DNA of 64,000 nucleotides. It comes from Actinomycetes bacterium. GTDB lineage: Bacteria > Actinomycetota > Acidimicrobiia > Acidimicrobiales > RAAP-2. The notes below the pieces were generated by a model that saw nothing but the letters and a program-made list of their open reading frames with translations, had not been told where the DNA came from and ran no database searches. The stretch lies in contig JAJZBK010000008.1 of NCBI GenBank assembly GCA_021798955.1, positions 19,781-83,780 on the forward strand. Reading direction: 5' to 3'. Shown in pieces: positions 16,554 through 24,828 of this stretch. Positions within the stretch are counted from its first letter, which is position 1; each line of letters starts with the position of its first letter. Position numbers and translations under genes: made by a program.

Positions 16554-18605
16554 ATGACGACTCCGAACAACATGCCGCCGCGGCCCTCGGCGGCGCGACG
16601 CGGCGCACCTGTCCCCGACGGGGGAGTCCCTCCAGCTCTCGAACCTGGCGAGACTTCCCCCGAGCGCCCGCCTCGATCGGGCCCGAGCCCGGCGCCGACG
16701 CGGGCCACCGCAGCAGGGCGTCGCCGCGTGCCGGATGACAGGGCACCGGGCAGGAACGGCGACGGGCGGCCTCGACGGTGGGACGCGGTCGTGCCAACCC
16801 GGTCGCCAACTGCCGCGACGGTGCTCGCCATCGTCGTCTACGTCGCGCTGGCCGTGGTCGTCTTCTGGCACCTGTGGACGAACAACCCGACCCAGGTCTC
16901 CCAGCCCGGTGGGGACCAGTTCTCCAACATGTGGTTCCTCGAGTGGGTGCCTTTCGCCATCTCGCACGGCTACAACCCGTTCTTCTCGAACTTCGTCAAC
17001 TACCCCTTCGGCGTCAACCTCCTCACCAACACGAGCGCGCTCCTGCTCGGGCTGGCGGCGAGCCCCATCACGGTCGTCTGGGGGCCGGTCGCTTCGTTCA
17101 ACGTCCTGCTCACACTGGCGCTGCCCGCCTCGGCAACCTCCGGCTACTTCCTCGCCCGCCGGTTCACGACATGGCGGCCGGCGGCCTTCGTTGCCGGGCT
17201 CCTCTACGGGTTCTCTCCCTATGAGATCGCCCAGAGCGCCGGCCACCTCAACCTCACCTTCGTCGTCTTCCCGCCGCTCGTCCTCCTCGCGCTGCACGAG
17301 CTGGTGGTCCGCCAGGCCCGTCCGGCGCGTCGGTGGGGCATCGGGCTGGGGCTCTTGCTCACGGCCCAGTTCTTCGTCTCGAGCGAGGTTCTGGCGTCGA
17401 CCATCGTCGTCGCGGCGATCTGTCTCGTGACGACTGTCGCCGTGGGGTGGAGATCGGCTCGTCCCCACCTCCGCCACGCCCTCGTCGGCGGAGCGTGGGC
17501 CGCCGGCACCGCCGTCGTCCTCCTCTCCTACCCCCTCTGGTTCGCCCTCAGGGGCCCAGGGCACATCAGCGGACCCATCCAGCTCGTACCCCAGGGCTAC
17601 CGGGCCGACCTCCTCGGACCACTCATCCCCGACTCGCTAATGCGCTTGGCTCCGGCCCACCTCGCGCACATCGCCGACAACTTCGCCAACAGCCCCACCG
17701 AGAACGGCTCCTACCTCGGCGTCACCCTCCTCGCCTTGCTCGCCATCGCCACCGTGGCGTTGTGGCGCCAGTCGAAGCCGCTACGAGTGATCGCCGTGGG
17801 CGGAGCGGCGGCATTCGTCCTCTCCCTCGGGGCGGGCCTGGTCGTGAAGAGCAACCCGCCGGGCGCCGCCAGCGGCTTCCCGCTCCCCGAGCGCATCTTC
17901 ACCAAGCTCCCGGTGCTCTCCAACACCATCCCGGTTCGGTACTCGTTGTACGTCGCCCTCTTCGCCGCCCTCGAGCTCGCTCTCGTGCTCGACCACCTCC
18001 ACCGGAGGCTCGCGTCCGACGCTCCCGCTCGGGGAGGCCACCGACCGCCGCGGTGGTGGGCCCCCACCATCCCCGCCGTGCTCACCGTCGTCGCGCTCGT
18101 CCCGCTGGTCCCCGTGGCGCCCTTCACAGCCGTCGGTCCCGTCGGTACCCCGTCGTTCTTCACGACGGCCGCGCTGCGATCATCGGTCCCTGTCGGCAGC
18201 ACGACTGTCCTCTACCCGTACCCGTCGTCGAAGACACCGAACGGCCAGGCGTGGCAGGCCATCTCGGACCTCCGCTTCCGCATGCCAGGCGGGTACTTCC
18301 TCGTTCCCCAAGGCCGGTCGCAGCACATTGCCTTCAGCCCGGCGCTCGGGTACACGCGAACGACACTCACGGCAACCGTGCTCACCGATCTTGCCGCCGG
18401 CACCCCTCCGGCCCGATCGACCGCGCTGCGCACGTCACTGCGCGCCCAGTGGCGGACATGGCACGTGCAGACGCTTGTCGCCTTCCCTACCCTGGGCGCC
18501 AATCCGACGGGCACGATCGCGTTCTTCACCTGGCTCACCGGACGCCCACCGATCGTCCAGCCCGGCGCCACGTACCTCTGGACGCACCTCGAGCCGTCCC
18601 TCTGA
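16554..18605 (+). CDS. Large polytopic membrane protein, GT-C glycosyltransferase-like
   Basis: A 683-residue protein. A Pro/Arg-rich cytoplasmic segment of about 80 residues precedes some 10-12 membrane helices ('ATVLAIVVYVALAVVVFWHLW' region onward). The first loop has 'QPGGDQFSNMWFLEWVPFAI', where an acidic residue in loop 1 is typical of GT-C lipid-linked glycosyltransferases. The C-terminal ~150 residues are mostly extracytoplasmic. No signature allows a substrate call. I preferred the ATG at 16554 over the in-frame TTG at 16545. The GGTAGGGT box around 16460 may be the promoter. It may act in cell-envelope glycan assembly, together with the LCP protein downstream. Confidence 0.7.
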   Translation: MTTPNNMPPRPSAARRGAPVPDGGVPPALEPGETSPERPPRSGPSPAPTRATAAGRRRVPDDRAPGRNGDGRPRRWDAVVPTRSPTAATVLAIVVYVALAVVVFWHLWTNNPTQVSQPGGDQFSNMWFLEWVPFAISHGYNPFFSNFVNYPFGVNLLTNTSALLLGLAASPITVVWGPVASFNVLLTLALPASATSGYFLARRFTTWRPAAFVAGLLYGFSPYEIAQSAGHLNLTFVVFPPLVLLALHELVVRQARPARRWGIGLGLLLTAQFFVSSEVLASTIVVAAICLVTTVAVGWRSARPHLRHALVGGAWAAGTAVVLLSYPLWFALRGPGHISGPIQLVPQGYRADLLGPLIPDSLMRLAPAHLAHIADNFANSPTENGSYLGVTLLALLAIATVALWRQSKPLRVIAVGGAAAFVLSLGAGLVVKSNPPGAASGFPLPERIFTKLPVLSNTIPVRYSLYVALFAALELALVLDHLHRRLASDAPARGGHRPPRWWAPTIPAVLTVVALVPLVPVAPFTAVGPVGTPSFFTTAALRSSVPVGSTTVLYPYPSSKTPNGQAWQAISDLRFRMPGGYFLVPQGRSQHIAFSPALGYTRTTLTATVLTDLAAGTPPARSTALRTSLRAQWRTWHVQTLVAFPTLGANPTGTIAFFTWLTGRPPIVQPGATYLWTHLEPSL

Positions 18606-18613
18606 CACCGAGC

Positions 18614-18655
18614 GCCACGCCAGCCCCGCCACGCCAGCCCCGCCACGCCAGCCCC
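18614..18655. repeat. Three tandem copies of a 14-bp unit
   Basis: GCCACGCCAGCCCC is present three times just after the membrane-protein stop codon. It lies in the untranslated gap before the monooxygenase gene. Confidence 0.9.
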
Positions 18656-18775
18656 GCCACGGCGGCGGCCACCCACCGGTGGCGCACACAGTCGGGGCAT
18701 CCCGTAACCTGGGGCGAGGCCAACGGGCCGCTCGAGCGAGCACGCGAACAGGCGGGTCACGGAGGGGGGAACCCG

Positions 18776-20467
18776 ATGGCACTGGACCTGGGGCGTCGCC
18801 AACTGGCACAGGCAGTGCGTCAGGCCGGCAGGCAGGGAGGCGACCTGCCGCCGGTGGTGATCGTCGGAGCGGGGCTGTCAGGGCTCGCCATGGGGGCCCA
18901 GTTGGTGCGGGCCGGCTTCGACCGCTTCACCATCGTCGAGCAGGCAGACGAGGTCGGCGGCACGTGGCGCGACAACACGTACCCGGGGGCCGGGTGTGAC
19001 GTCCCCTCCCACCTCTACTCGTTCTCCTTCTGGCCCAAGCGCGACTGGTCACGCCGCTACGCCGGGCAACCCGAGATCCTCGCCTACGCGCGGGCCTTCG
19101 CCGAACGGTTCGGCCTGCGCGACCACCTCAGGGTGTCGACCACCGTCGTCCGCGCCGACCTCGACGAGGACCGCGGCACGTGGAACGTCGACGTGCTGGG
19201 CCCCGACGGCACGCCCGGCACCCTCGAGGCCTCGGTCGTCGTCTTCGCCTGCGGCCAGCTCAACCGCCCCCACGTCCCCCGCCTCGAGGGCCTGGAGCGC
19301 TTCTCCGGGCGGTGGTGGCACTCGGCGCGCTGGGACCACTCGGTCGACGTCACCGGCAAGCGGGTCGCCGTCGTCGGCAGCGGGGCGAGCGCCATCCAGT
19401 TCGTCCCGCCGCTCGCCCGACAGGCGGCCTCGGTCACCGTGTTCCAGCGGACCCCGAGCTACGTAGCGCCCAAGCGAGACCACCCCTACGAGGGCCTCAA
19501 GCGGCAGGTGCTGGCCGGGGTGCCGGCCGCCGGGCGGGCCCTGCGCTGGTGGACCTACTGGGTGATGGAGGCCCGGTGGCTCGCCTTCCGCGAGGGGAGC
19601 TGGCTGGGCCGGCGCATGGCCGCCCTGTTCGCCTCGCAGCTGCGGGCGAACGTCGTCTCGGAGTCCCTCCCCGAGCACGCCGTCGTGCCCGACTACCCGA
19701 TCGGCTGCAAGCGCATCCTCATCTCCAACGAGTGGTACCCGACGCTGCTCCGGCCCAACGTGACCGTCGTCGACGAGCCGATCGTGCGCGTCGACCCCGG
19801 GGGACCAGTCGCCGCGTCGGGCGTGCACCACGACGCAGACGTGATCGTCTTCGGGACCGGCTTCGAGACCACTGACTTCCTCGGCCACGTCCCCGTGGTC
19901 GGGCGAGGCGGCCGGACCCTCGCCGAGACGTGGTCGGGCGGCGCGCACGCCTACCTCGGCGTCGCCGTCCCCGACTTCCCCAACTGCTTCCTGCTCTACG
20001 GGCCGAACACCAACCTGGGCCACAACTCGATCCTCTTCATGGTCGAGCGCCAGGTGAACCTGGTGCTCCAGGCCGTCGCCACGCTGGTGCGCCGGCGCCC
20101 CGGCGCCCCGGCGGGCCCGGGGACGACCATCGAGGTCGGCGAGGGCCCCGACGCCCGCGACGACGACCGCGTCCAACGCCTGATGGCCCACACGGCGTGG
20201 GTGGCGGCGTGCCACAGCTGGTACAAGGACGCGTCGGGCCGGGTGACCAACAACTGGCCCACGTGGACGTTCCGCTACTGGCTCGACACCGTGATGCTCC
20301 GTCGCGGCGACTGGCTGGTCACCAGCACCTCCGGGCCGGCAGGCTCCGGAACGGCGGGCTCAGGAACAGCGGGCTCCGGCACGGACCTCCCGTCTCCGCC
20401 CGATCGGCGTCGCAGGGACCCTCGGGAGGTGCGGCGACACCTGGGGCCAGGCACCAGTAGCCGGTAG
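18776..20467 (+). CDS. Baeyer-Villiger-type flavin monooxygenase
   Basis: A 563-residue class B flavoprotein. The FAD site is 'VVIVGAGLSGLAMGAQL' near residues 26-42, and the NADPH site 'VAVVGSGASAIQFVPPL' near 197-213. Between them 'FSGRWWHSARWD' matches the Baeyer-Villiger fingerprint FxGxxxHxxxW(P/D). The family inserts oxygen next to a ketone to make an ester or lactone. Length is within the usual 500-560. The C-terminus ends in an Ala-Gly-Ser-Gly-Thr repeat and a basic tail, both probably unconstrained. The ATG follows a GGAGGGGGG stretch. A TAACCT box at about 18702 is a possible -10. Confidence 0.85.
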   Translation: MALDLGRRQLAQAVRQAGRQGGDLPPVVIVGAGLSGLAMGAQLVRAGFDRFTIVEQADEVGGTWRDNTYPGAGCDVPSHLYSFSFWPKRDWSRRYAGQPEILAYARAFAERFGLRDHLRVSTTVVRADLDEDRGTWNVDVLGPDGTPGTLEASVVVFACGQLNRPHVPRLEGLERFSGRWWHSARWDHSVDVTGKRVAVVGSGASAIQFVPPLARQAASVTVFQRTPSYVAPKRDHPYEGLKRQVLAGVPAAGRALRWWTYWVMEARWLAFREGSWLGRRMAALFASQLRANVVSESLPEHAVVPDYPIGCKRILISNEWYPTLLRPNVTVVDEPIVRVDPGGPVAASGVHHDADVIVFGTGFETTDFLGHVPVVGRGGRTLAETWSGGAHAYLGVAVPDFPNCFLLYGPNTNLGHNSILFMVERQVNLVLQAVATLVRRRPGAPAGPGTTIEVGEGPDARDDDRVQRLMAHTAWVAACHSWYKDASGRVTNNWPTWTFRYWLDTVMLRRGDWLVTSTSGPAGSGTAGSGTAGSGTDLPSPPDRRRRDPREVRRHLGPGTSSR

Positions 20468-20569
20468 CCGGTCCCCCGCCAGCCCGCACACCACTGCGCC
20501 CCCCTCCCCCCGGCTCGCTCCTCGCGCCACCCAAACGGGGCCTGATGCCACCGGAGGGGGACTCCTTGG

Positions 20570-20583
20570 TAGCGTCTCCGTCT
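20570..20583 (+). promoter_or_regulatory. TAGCGT -10 box immediately before the LCP gene
   Basis: TAGCGT at 20570-20575 is followed after 8 nt by ATG at 20584. In actinobacteria a TAnnnT box this close to a start marks leaderless transcription. This supports the start at 20584 over the in-frame ATG at 20545. Confidence 0.45.
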
Positions 20584-22434
20584 ATGGCTCGAACCGGTCC
20601 CGGGGGGCCGTCGCTCGACCCGTCACGCGCCGGGCGGCGCGGCTCCGTGCCCAACGAAGAGGGCCTGCGCGCCCTCGGAGAGGTGATCAATGGGCGCGGC
20701 AGTCGGTCGAACGGCCGCTCCAACGGTCGGTCTAACGGCTACGAGGAAGCGCCGCGCTCGGGTTACCGCGAGCCGGGTACCGGGCCCCGAGGCCGTCCAT
20801 CCGCGTCGTCCAGTCGCACCCAACGCCGTCGCGCCCGCACCCAGTCGCGCCGGCGCAAGCGCACCAAGCGGGCTGTGCTCGTCTCCGGGCTCGTCGTCCT
20901 GCTGCTCATCCTGGCCGGAGGGGGCTACGCCTACTACCTGAACAGCGAGATCCATCGCGTCGACGTGCGCGGGCTCGCCGTTTCCCCGACGTCGGGAGCG
21001 GACGCCGGCACCGAGAACATCCTGATGGTGGGATCGACCACCCGGTGCGGTCTGGCCCATCAGAACGCGGCCTACGGCCTGTGCTCGCAGGGGGTCACCG
21101 GCGTCAACAGCGACGTCATCATGATCCTCCACTTGAACCCGTCCACCCGTTCGCTCTCCATCCTGTCGCTCCCGCGCGACCTGTTCATCCCGAACGCCCG
21201 GGTGCGTAACCTCAGGCAGGGGATCACCTCGGCCAACAAGATCGATGCCGGCCTCTACGACGGCCCGAGCCAGCTCGTCGCCTCCATCAAAGAGGACTTC
21301 GGGATCCCGATCCAGCACTACGTGGTGCTCAACTTCGACACCTTCGCCAGCGTGGTGAACGCCTTGGGCGGCATCAACATGTACTTCCCGATGCCCGTCT
21401 TCGACGCCTACTCCCAGCTGTACGTGCCCACCCCTGGGTGCATCCACCTCGACGGCTACCGGGCGCTCCAGGTCGTCCGGGCCCGTCACCTGCAGTACCG
21501 GCCCGCAGGGGTCACCGCTGATCGCGCCTACTGGCCGCACGAGGTCGAGAGCGACCTGGCCCGCATCCGCCGAGACCACGAATTCCTCCGCGTGCTCGCT
21601 ACTGCTGTCTCGAAGAAGGGGCTCGGCAACCCGATCACCGACGAGCAGATGGTCTCGTCGGTGGCGCCGTACCTGACGGTGGACAAGTCGTTCTCGACCA
21701 CCGACATGATCCACCTCGTGCTCACCTTCCACAGCGTGAACGCGGCAAAGGCTCCTCAGTACACGTTGCCCGTGGAGCCCAGCTCGTCGCTCACCTACGC
21801 CTACAAAGGCGGCGACTACGGCAACGTCGAATTTCCGGCGACGACGCCCGACCAGCAGATCGTCGACCAGTTCCTCGGCGTGTCGGCATCCACCAACACG
21901 CTGACCGGCGAGGCCCTGCCGAGCCCCAGCTCGGTGACGGTCTCGGTGCTCAACGGAACCGGCGTCTACAACCAAGCAGCCGACACGGCGAACGCGCTCT
22001 CGGCGCTGGGCTTCCACATCGCCGGCATCGGCAACGCAACACCGACCGGCCCCATCTCCGAGACCCTCGTGGCATACGGCCAGAAGACCCCAGCGGTCGA
22101 GGCGGCAGCCCAGGCGGTGGCCCGGTCGATGAGCGGGGCGGTCATCATGGACTACAACCCCAAGCTGGTGGCCGACGGCGCCCAGGTGACGGTGGTGACT
22201 GGCTCGCAATTCAGCGTCAACCCCCCGCCCACCTCCTCCACCGGTGGCACGTCTGGCTCCTCGTCGACGACATCGTCGGCTCCGGCGACCACCGCCCCCT
22301 CGACCTCGACCTCGAGTCCGAGCTCCACCTCCACCAGCCTCCCGCCCACGTTCTCGTCGCCGACGCCGGCTGTCACCCCGCTCAAGCCGTGGGACCCCCG
22401 GTCGTGCACACCGTCCGGAGGCGAGGGGCCCTGA
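20584..22434 (+). CDS. LytR-CpsA-Psr (LCP) family cell-wall ligase with LytR_C domain
   Basis: A 616-residue membrane-anchored extracytoplasmic protein. A basic, Ser/Asn/Gly-rich cytoplasmic region with an 'SNGRSNGRSNG' repeat leads to one membrane helix near residues 88-110. The LCP domain (about 130-330) shows 'SDVIMILHLNPSTRSLSILS' then 'LPRDLFI', the conserved polyprenyl-phosphate pocket region. A LytR_C domain ('VTVSVLNGTGVYNQAADTAN') lies near 440-530. A Ser/Thr/Pro-rich wall-spanning tail ends the protein. LCP proteins attach polymers such as arabinogalactan or teichoic acids to peptidoglycan. Confidence 0.9.
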   Translation: MARTGPGGPSLDPSRAGRRGSVPNEEGLRALGEVINGRGSRSNGRSNGRSNGYEEAPRSGYREPGTGPRGRPSASSSRTQRRRARTQSRRRKRTKRAVLVSGLVVLLLILAGGGYAYYLNSEIHRVDVRGLAVSPTSGADAGTENILMVGSTTRCGLAHQNAAYGLCSQGVTGVNSDVIMILHLNPSTRSLSILSLPRDLFIPNARVRNLRQGITSANKIDAGLYDGPSQLVASIKEDFGIPIQHYVVLNFDTFASVVNALGGINMYFPMPVFDAYSQLYVPTPGCIHLDGYRALQVVRARHLQYRPAGVTADRAYWPHEVESDLARIRRDHEFLRVLATAVSKKGLGNPITDEQMVSSVAPYLTVDKSFSTTDMIHLVLTFHSVNAAKAPQYTLPVEPSSSLTYAYKGGDYGNVEFPATTPDQQIVDQFLGVSASTNTLTGEALPSPSSVTVSVLNGTGVYNQAADTANALSALGFHIAGIGNATPTGPISETLVAYGQKTPAVEAAAQAVARSMSGAVIMDYNPKLVADGAQVTVVTGSQFSVNPPPTSSTGGTSGSSSTTSSAPATTAPSTSTSSPSSTSTSLPPTFSSPTPAVTPLKPWDPRSCTPSGGEGP

Positions 22435-22493
22435 CCCCGTCTTGGCACCCGAGCGGCGGAGACGTCCCTGGCCGACCCGCGTCGGTGGCACTC

Positions 22494-22507
22494 GACCACC
22501 CGTGGTC
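22494..22507. terminator. GC hairpin between convergent LCP and pirin genes
   Basis: GACCAC-CC-GTGGTC lies between stops at 22434 (plus) and 22525 (minus). A second weak stem, CCGAC-CCGC-GTCGG, is at 22472-22485. No T tract follows. A bidirectional terminator is likely from position. Confidence 0.4.
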
Positions 22508-22524
22508 CGAGCCGATGGGCAGCC

Positions 22525-23490
22525 TCAGCGAGTGAGCTGTTCGGCGGGGACCTGACCGAGCCTCCCGGCCTGGTAGTCCTCGAAGGCTTGGGCTACTTCG
22601 GCTCGGGTGTTCATGACGAAGGGCCCGTAGGCGAAGACGGGCTCACGAATCGGTTGTCCACCGAGGAGGAGGACGTCGAGGACTGGGGTGCGCGACGCCC
22701 GGCGGGAGGAAGCACGCAGCACGAGGGTGTCCCCCGACCCGTAGACGACCAACTGACCGGTGTGCACCGGGCGGCCCTCGGTACCGACCAGGCCGTCGCC
22801 ACCGAGCACGTAGGCGAGCGCGTTCCACGATGACGGCCACGGGAGCGCTACCTCTGCACCGGGGCTGACGGTCGCGTGGACGAGGGTGATCGGCGTGTGC
22901 GTCACGCCGGGTCCCCGGTGGTCTCCGAGGTCGCCAGCGATGAGCCGGAGCAGCGCCCCACCGTCCGGGGTCGTGAGCAAGCGGACACGATCAGCCCGGA
23001 TGTCCTGGTAGCGAGGGGTGACCAGCTTGTCCGCCCGCGGGAGGTTCACCCACAGCTGGATGCCGTGGAACAGGCCGCCTTCGGCCACGAGCTGTTCAGG
23101 CGGGGCCTCGATGTGGAGGATGCCCGCGCCGGCGGTCATCCACTGAGTGTCACCGTTGGTGATGAGCCCACCTCCGCCGATGGAGTCTTGGTGGCGGAAG
23201 GTGCCGTCGATCATGTAGGTGACCGTCTCGAACCCACGGTGTGGATGCCACGGGGTCCCCTTGGGCTCGCCCGGGGCGTACTCGACCTCTCCCATCTGGT
23301 CCATGTGGACAAATGGGTCGAGGGCGGCATGGTCGACCCCGGCGAACGCCCGGCGCACCGGGAACCCCTCGCCTTCGAGCCCGGGCGGTGCCGTGGTGAC
23401 CGAGACGACCGGGCGCACGGTCCGCGCTACCGCCCGAGTGGCGTCCACTCGAGGCAGGCTCAGGGTGTCCTCGACGGTGACTGCAGGCAC
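22525..23490 (-). CDS. Pirin family bicupin protein
   Basis: A 321-residue two-domain cupin. 'DPFVHMDQMGEVEYAPGEPKG' and 'WHPHRGFETVTYMIDG' near residues 60-95 give the metal-binding His set, and 'QWMTAGAGILHIE' near 115-130 adds the remaining ligands. Known pirins act as metal-dependent redox regulators or quercetinases. I chose the GTG at 23488-23490 because AGGAGG lies 5 nt upstream. The in-frame ATG at 23568 would add an Arg/Gly-rich extension. Confidence 0.85.
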   Translation of the reverse strand: MPAVTVEDTLSLPRVDATRAVARTVRPVVSVTTAPPGLEGEGFPVRRAFAGVDHAALDPFVHMDQMGEVEYAPGEPKGTPWHPHRGFETVTYMIDGTFRHQDSIGGGGLITNGDTQWMTAGAGILHIEAPPEQLVAEGGLFHGIQLWVNLPRADKLVTPRYQDIRADRVRLLTTPDGGALLRLIAGDLGDHRGPGVTHTPITLVHATVSPGAEVALPWPSSWNALAYVLGGDGLVGTEGRPVHTGQLVVYGSGDTLVLRASSRRASRTPVLDVLLLGGQPIREPVFAYGPFVMNTRAEVAQAFEDYQAGRLGQVPAEQLTR

Positions 23491-23962
23491 GGCTCCTCCT
23501 CGCCCGGAAGTCCGCGACAGCCGACCACCGGTTCCATGGCCCCCGGCGGATCCCCGGCGGCCGATCAACCTCGCCCAGCTAGACCGGGCACCTCATTGCG
23601 CTCAACAGTAGTTGCGTACGCAATATTTCAGGTTCGTCACGCTCCGGCCTGCCGGTTCTGGGCAGCCGTTCGCGAGCATCGCTCGAGCTCGACGTCTTCG
23701 TCGTCCTCGCTCGGCCTCAGGCCACCACACCGCGCACCAGCTCCTCGCCACCCTGGCCGGGTCCTGGTGGCGGTCCGCCGGTCGCCAGACGAGCAGCCAG
23801 CTGGCGTTGAGGACGAAGGGCCCTACCGGTGATCACCTCGAAGGAGGACCATGGACGCGTGGGACCGCTCGGCCTGGCCCCCCGTAGGGTCGGGCTACCT
23901 CCCTCGACATCACGACAGAGCTCGTCAGCAGCCACACGGCTCGCTGTCGCTATGGAGGAACC
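23491..23962. other. 472-bp intergenic control region between divergent pirin and hydroxyacyl-CoA dehydrogenase
   Basis: I see no convincing gene. A 12-bp palindrome lies at 23612-23623 (separate entry). An ATG at 23851 has a strong AAGGAGG 4 nt upstream, but its frame (about 200 residues, His/Arg-rich) runs far into the dehydrogenase gene and has no coding character. It may be a relic start or a short leader ORF. TAGGGT at 23886-23891 is a possible -10 for the dehydrogenase operon. Confidence 0.5.
23612..23623. promoter_or_regulatory. 12-bp perfect palindrome, probable repressor site
   Basis: TTGCGTACGCAA is followed by TATTTCA in an otherwise GC-rich gap, 122 bp upstream of the pirin start. 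Its shape suits a MarR- or TetR-type dimer. No such regulator is encoded next to it. Confidence 0.4.
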
Positions 23963-24820
23963 ATGACCACGATCGCCAATGTCACCGTTCTCGGAACGGG
24001 TGTGCTCGGCTCCCAGATCGCCTTTCAGACCGCCTACCGCGGGTTCGACGTCGTCGCTTACGACATCAACGACGACATCCTCGACCAGGCACGAGCACGG
24101 TTCGCCGACCTCGCCAACATCTACACGAAGGACGTCCCCGGCGCAGCCGATGGGCCGGCCGACGCCGCCCTGGCCCGCATCGCCTACTCGTCCGATCTGG
24201 CCGAGGCTGTCGCCCAGGCCGACCTGGTCATCGAGGCCATTCCGGAACTACTCGACCTGAAGCGAGAGACGTACGCAGCCCTTGCCAAGGTGGCGCCCGC
24301 CAAGACGATCTTCGCTACCAACTCGTCCACCCTGCTCCCGAGCGACCTGAAGGCGTCCACGGGTCGTCCAGACAGGTTCCTCGCCATGCACTTCGCCAAT
24401 CAGATCTGGCGGTTCAACACCGCCGAGATCATGGCCACCGACGACACTGACCCGGCGGTCTTCGATGCTGTCGTCGAATTCGCAACAGCTATCGGCATGG
24501 TGCCGATCCCAATTCGCAAGGAAAAGGCTGGGTACGTCCTCAACTCGCTCCTCGTACCCTTCTTGAACGCAGCAGCCGAGTTGGCAGCCGGTGGTTACGC
24601 CGAGCCAAAGGACGTCGACAACGTGTGGCGCATTGCCACCGGTGCTCCGATGGGTCCCTTCCAGATCTACGACGTGATCGGATTGAACACACCGTACAAC
24701 ATCCTGTCTCATGGTACGCCGGAAGAGCAGCAACTAGCCGCGTGGTTGAAAGAAACCTATATCGACAAAGGCAAGCTTGGCATTGCGACAGGCGAAGGTT
24801 TCTACTCCTACGGGAAGTAA
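23963..24820 (+). CDS. 3-hydroxyacyl-CoA dehydrogenase family protein
   Basis: A 285-residue NAD-dependent dehydrogenase of the 3-hydroxybutyryl-CoA type. 'VTVLGTGVLGSQIAFQTAYRG' at residues 7-27 is the Rossmann loop. 'DLVIEAIPELLDLKRETYA' near 88-106, 'TNSSTLLPSDL' and 'RFLAMHFANQIW' (catalytic His in the place of the usual H-F-F/A-N-P) follow. The C-terminal helical domain ends 'GIATGEGFYSYGK'. RBS is GGAGGAACC. The gene is directly followed (8 bp) by oleate hydratase, a pairing consistent with processing hydroxylated fatty acids. Third positions become richer in A/T from about 24460 onward. Confidence 0.85.
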   Translation: MTTIANVTVLGTGVLGSQIAFQTAYRGFDVVAYDINDDILDQARARFADLANIYTKDVPGAADGPADAALARIAYSSDLAEAVAQADLVIEAIPELLDLKRETYAALAKVAPAKTIFATNSSTLLPSDLKASTGRPDRFLAMHFANQIWRFNTAEIMATDDTDPAVFDAVVEFATAIGMVPIPIRKEKAGYVLNSLLVPFLNAAAELAAGGYAEPKDVDNVWRIATGAPMGPFQIYDVIGLNTPYNILSHGTPEEQQLAAWLKETYIDKGKLGIATGEGFYSYGK

Positions 24821-24828
24821 GGCAGGCA

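Noticed and set aside
23851..24450. ATG ORF with a strong AAGGAGG before the hydroxyacyl-CoA dehydrogenase gene
   Set aside because: Runs out of frame through the dehydrogenase and has no coding character beyond its ribosome-binding site. Kept only as a note in the intergenic entry.
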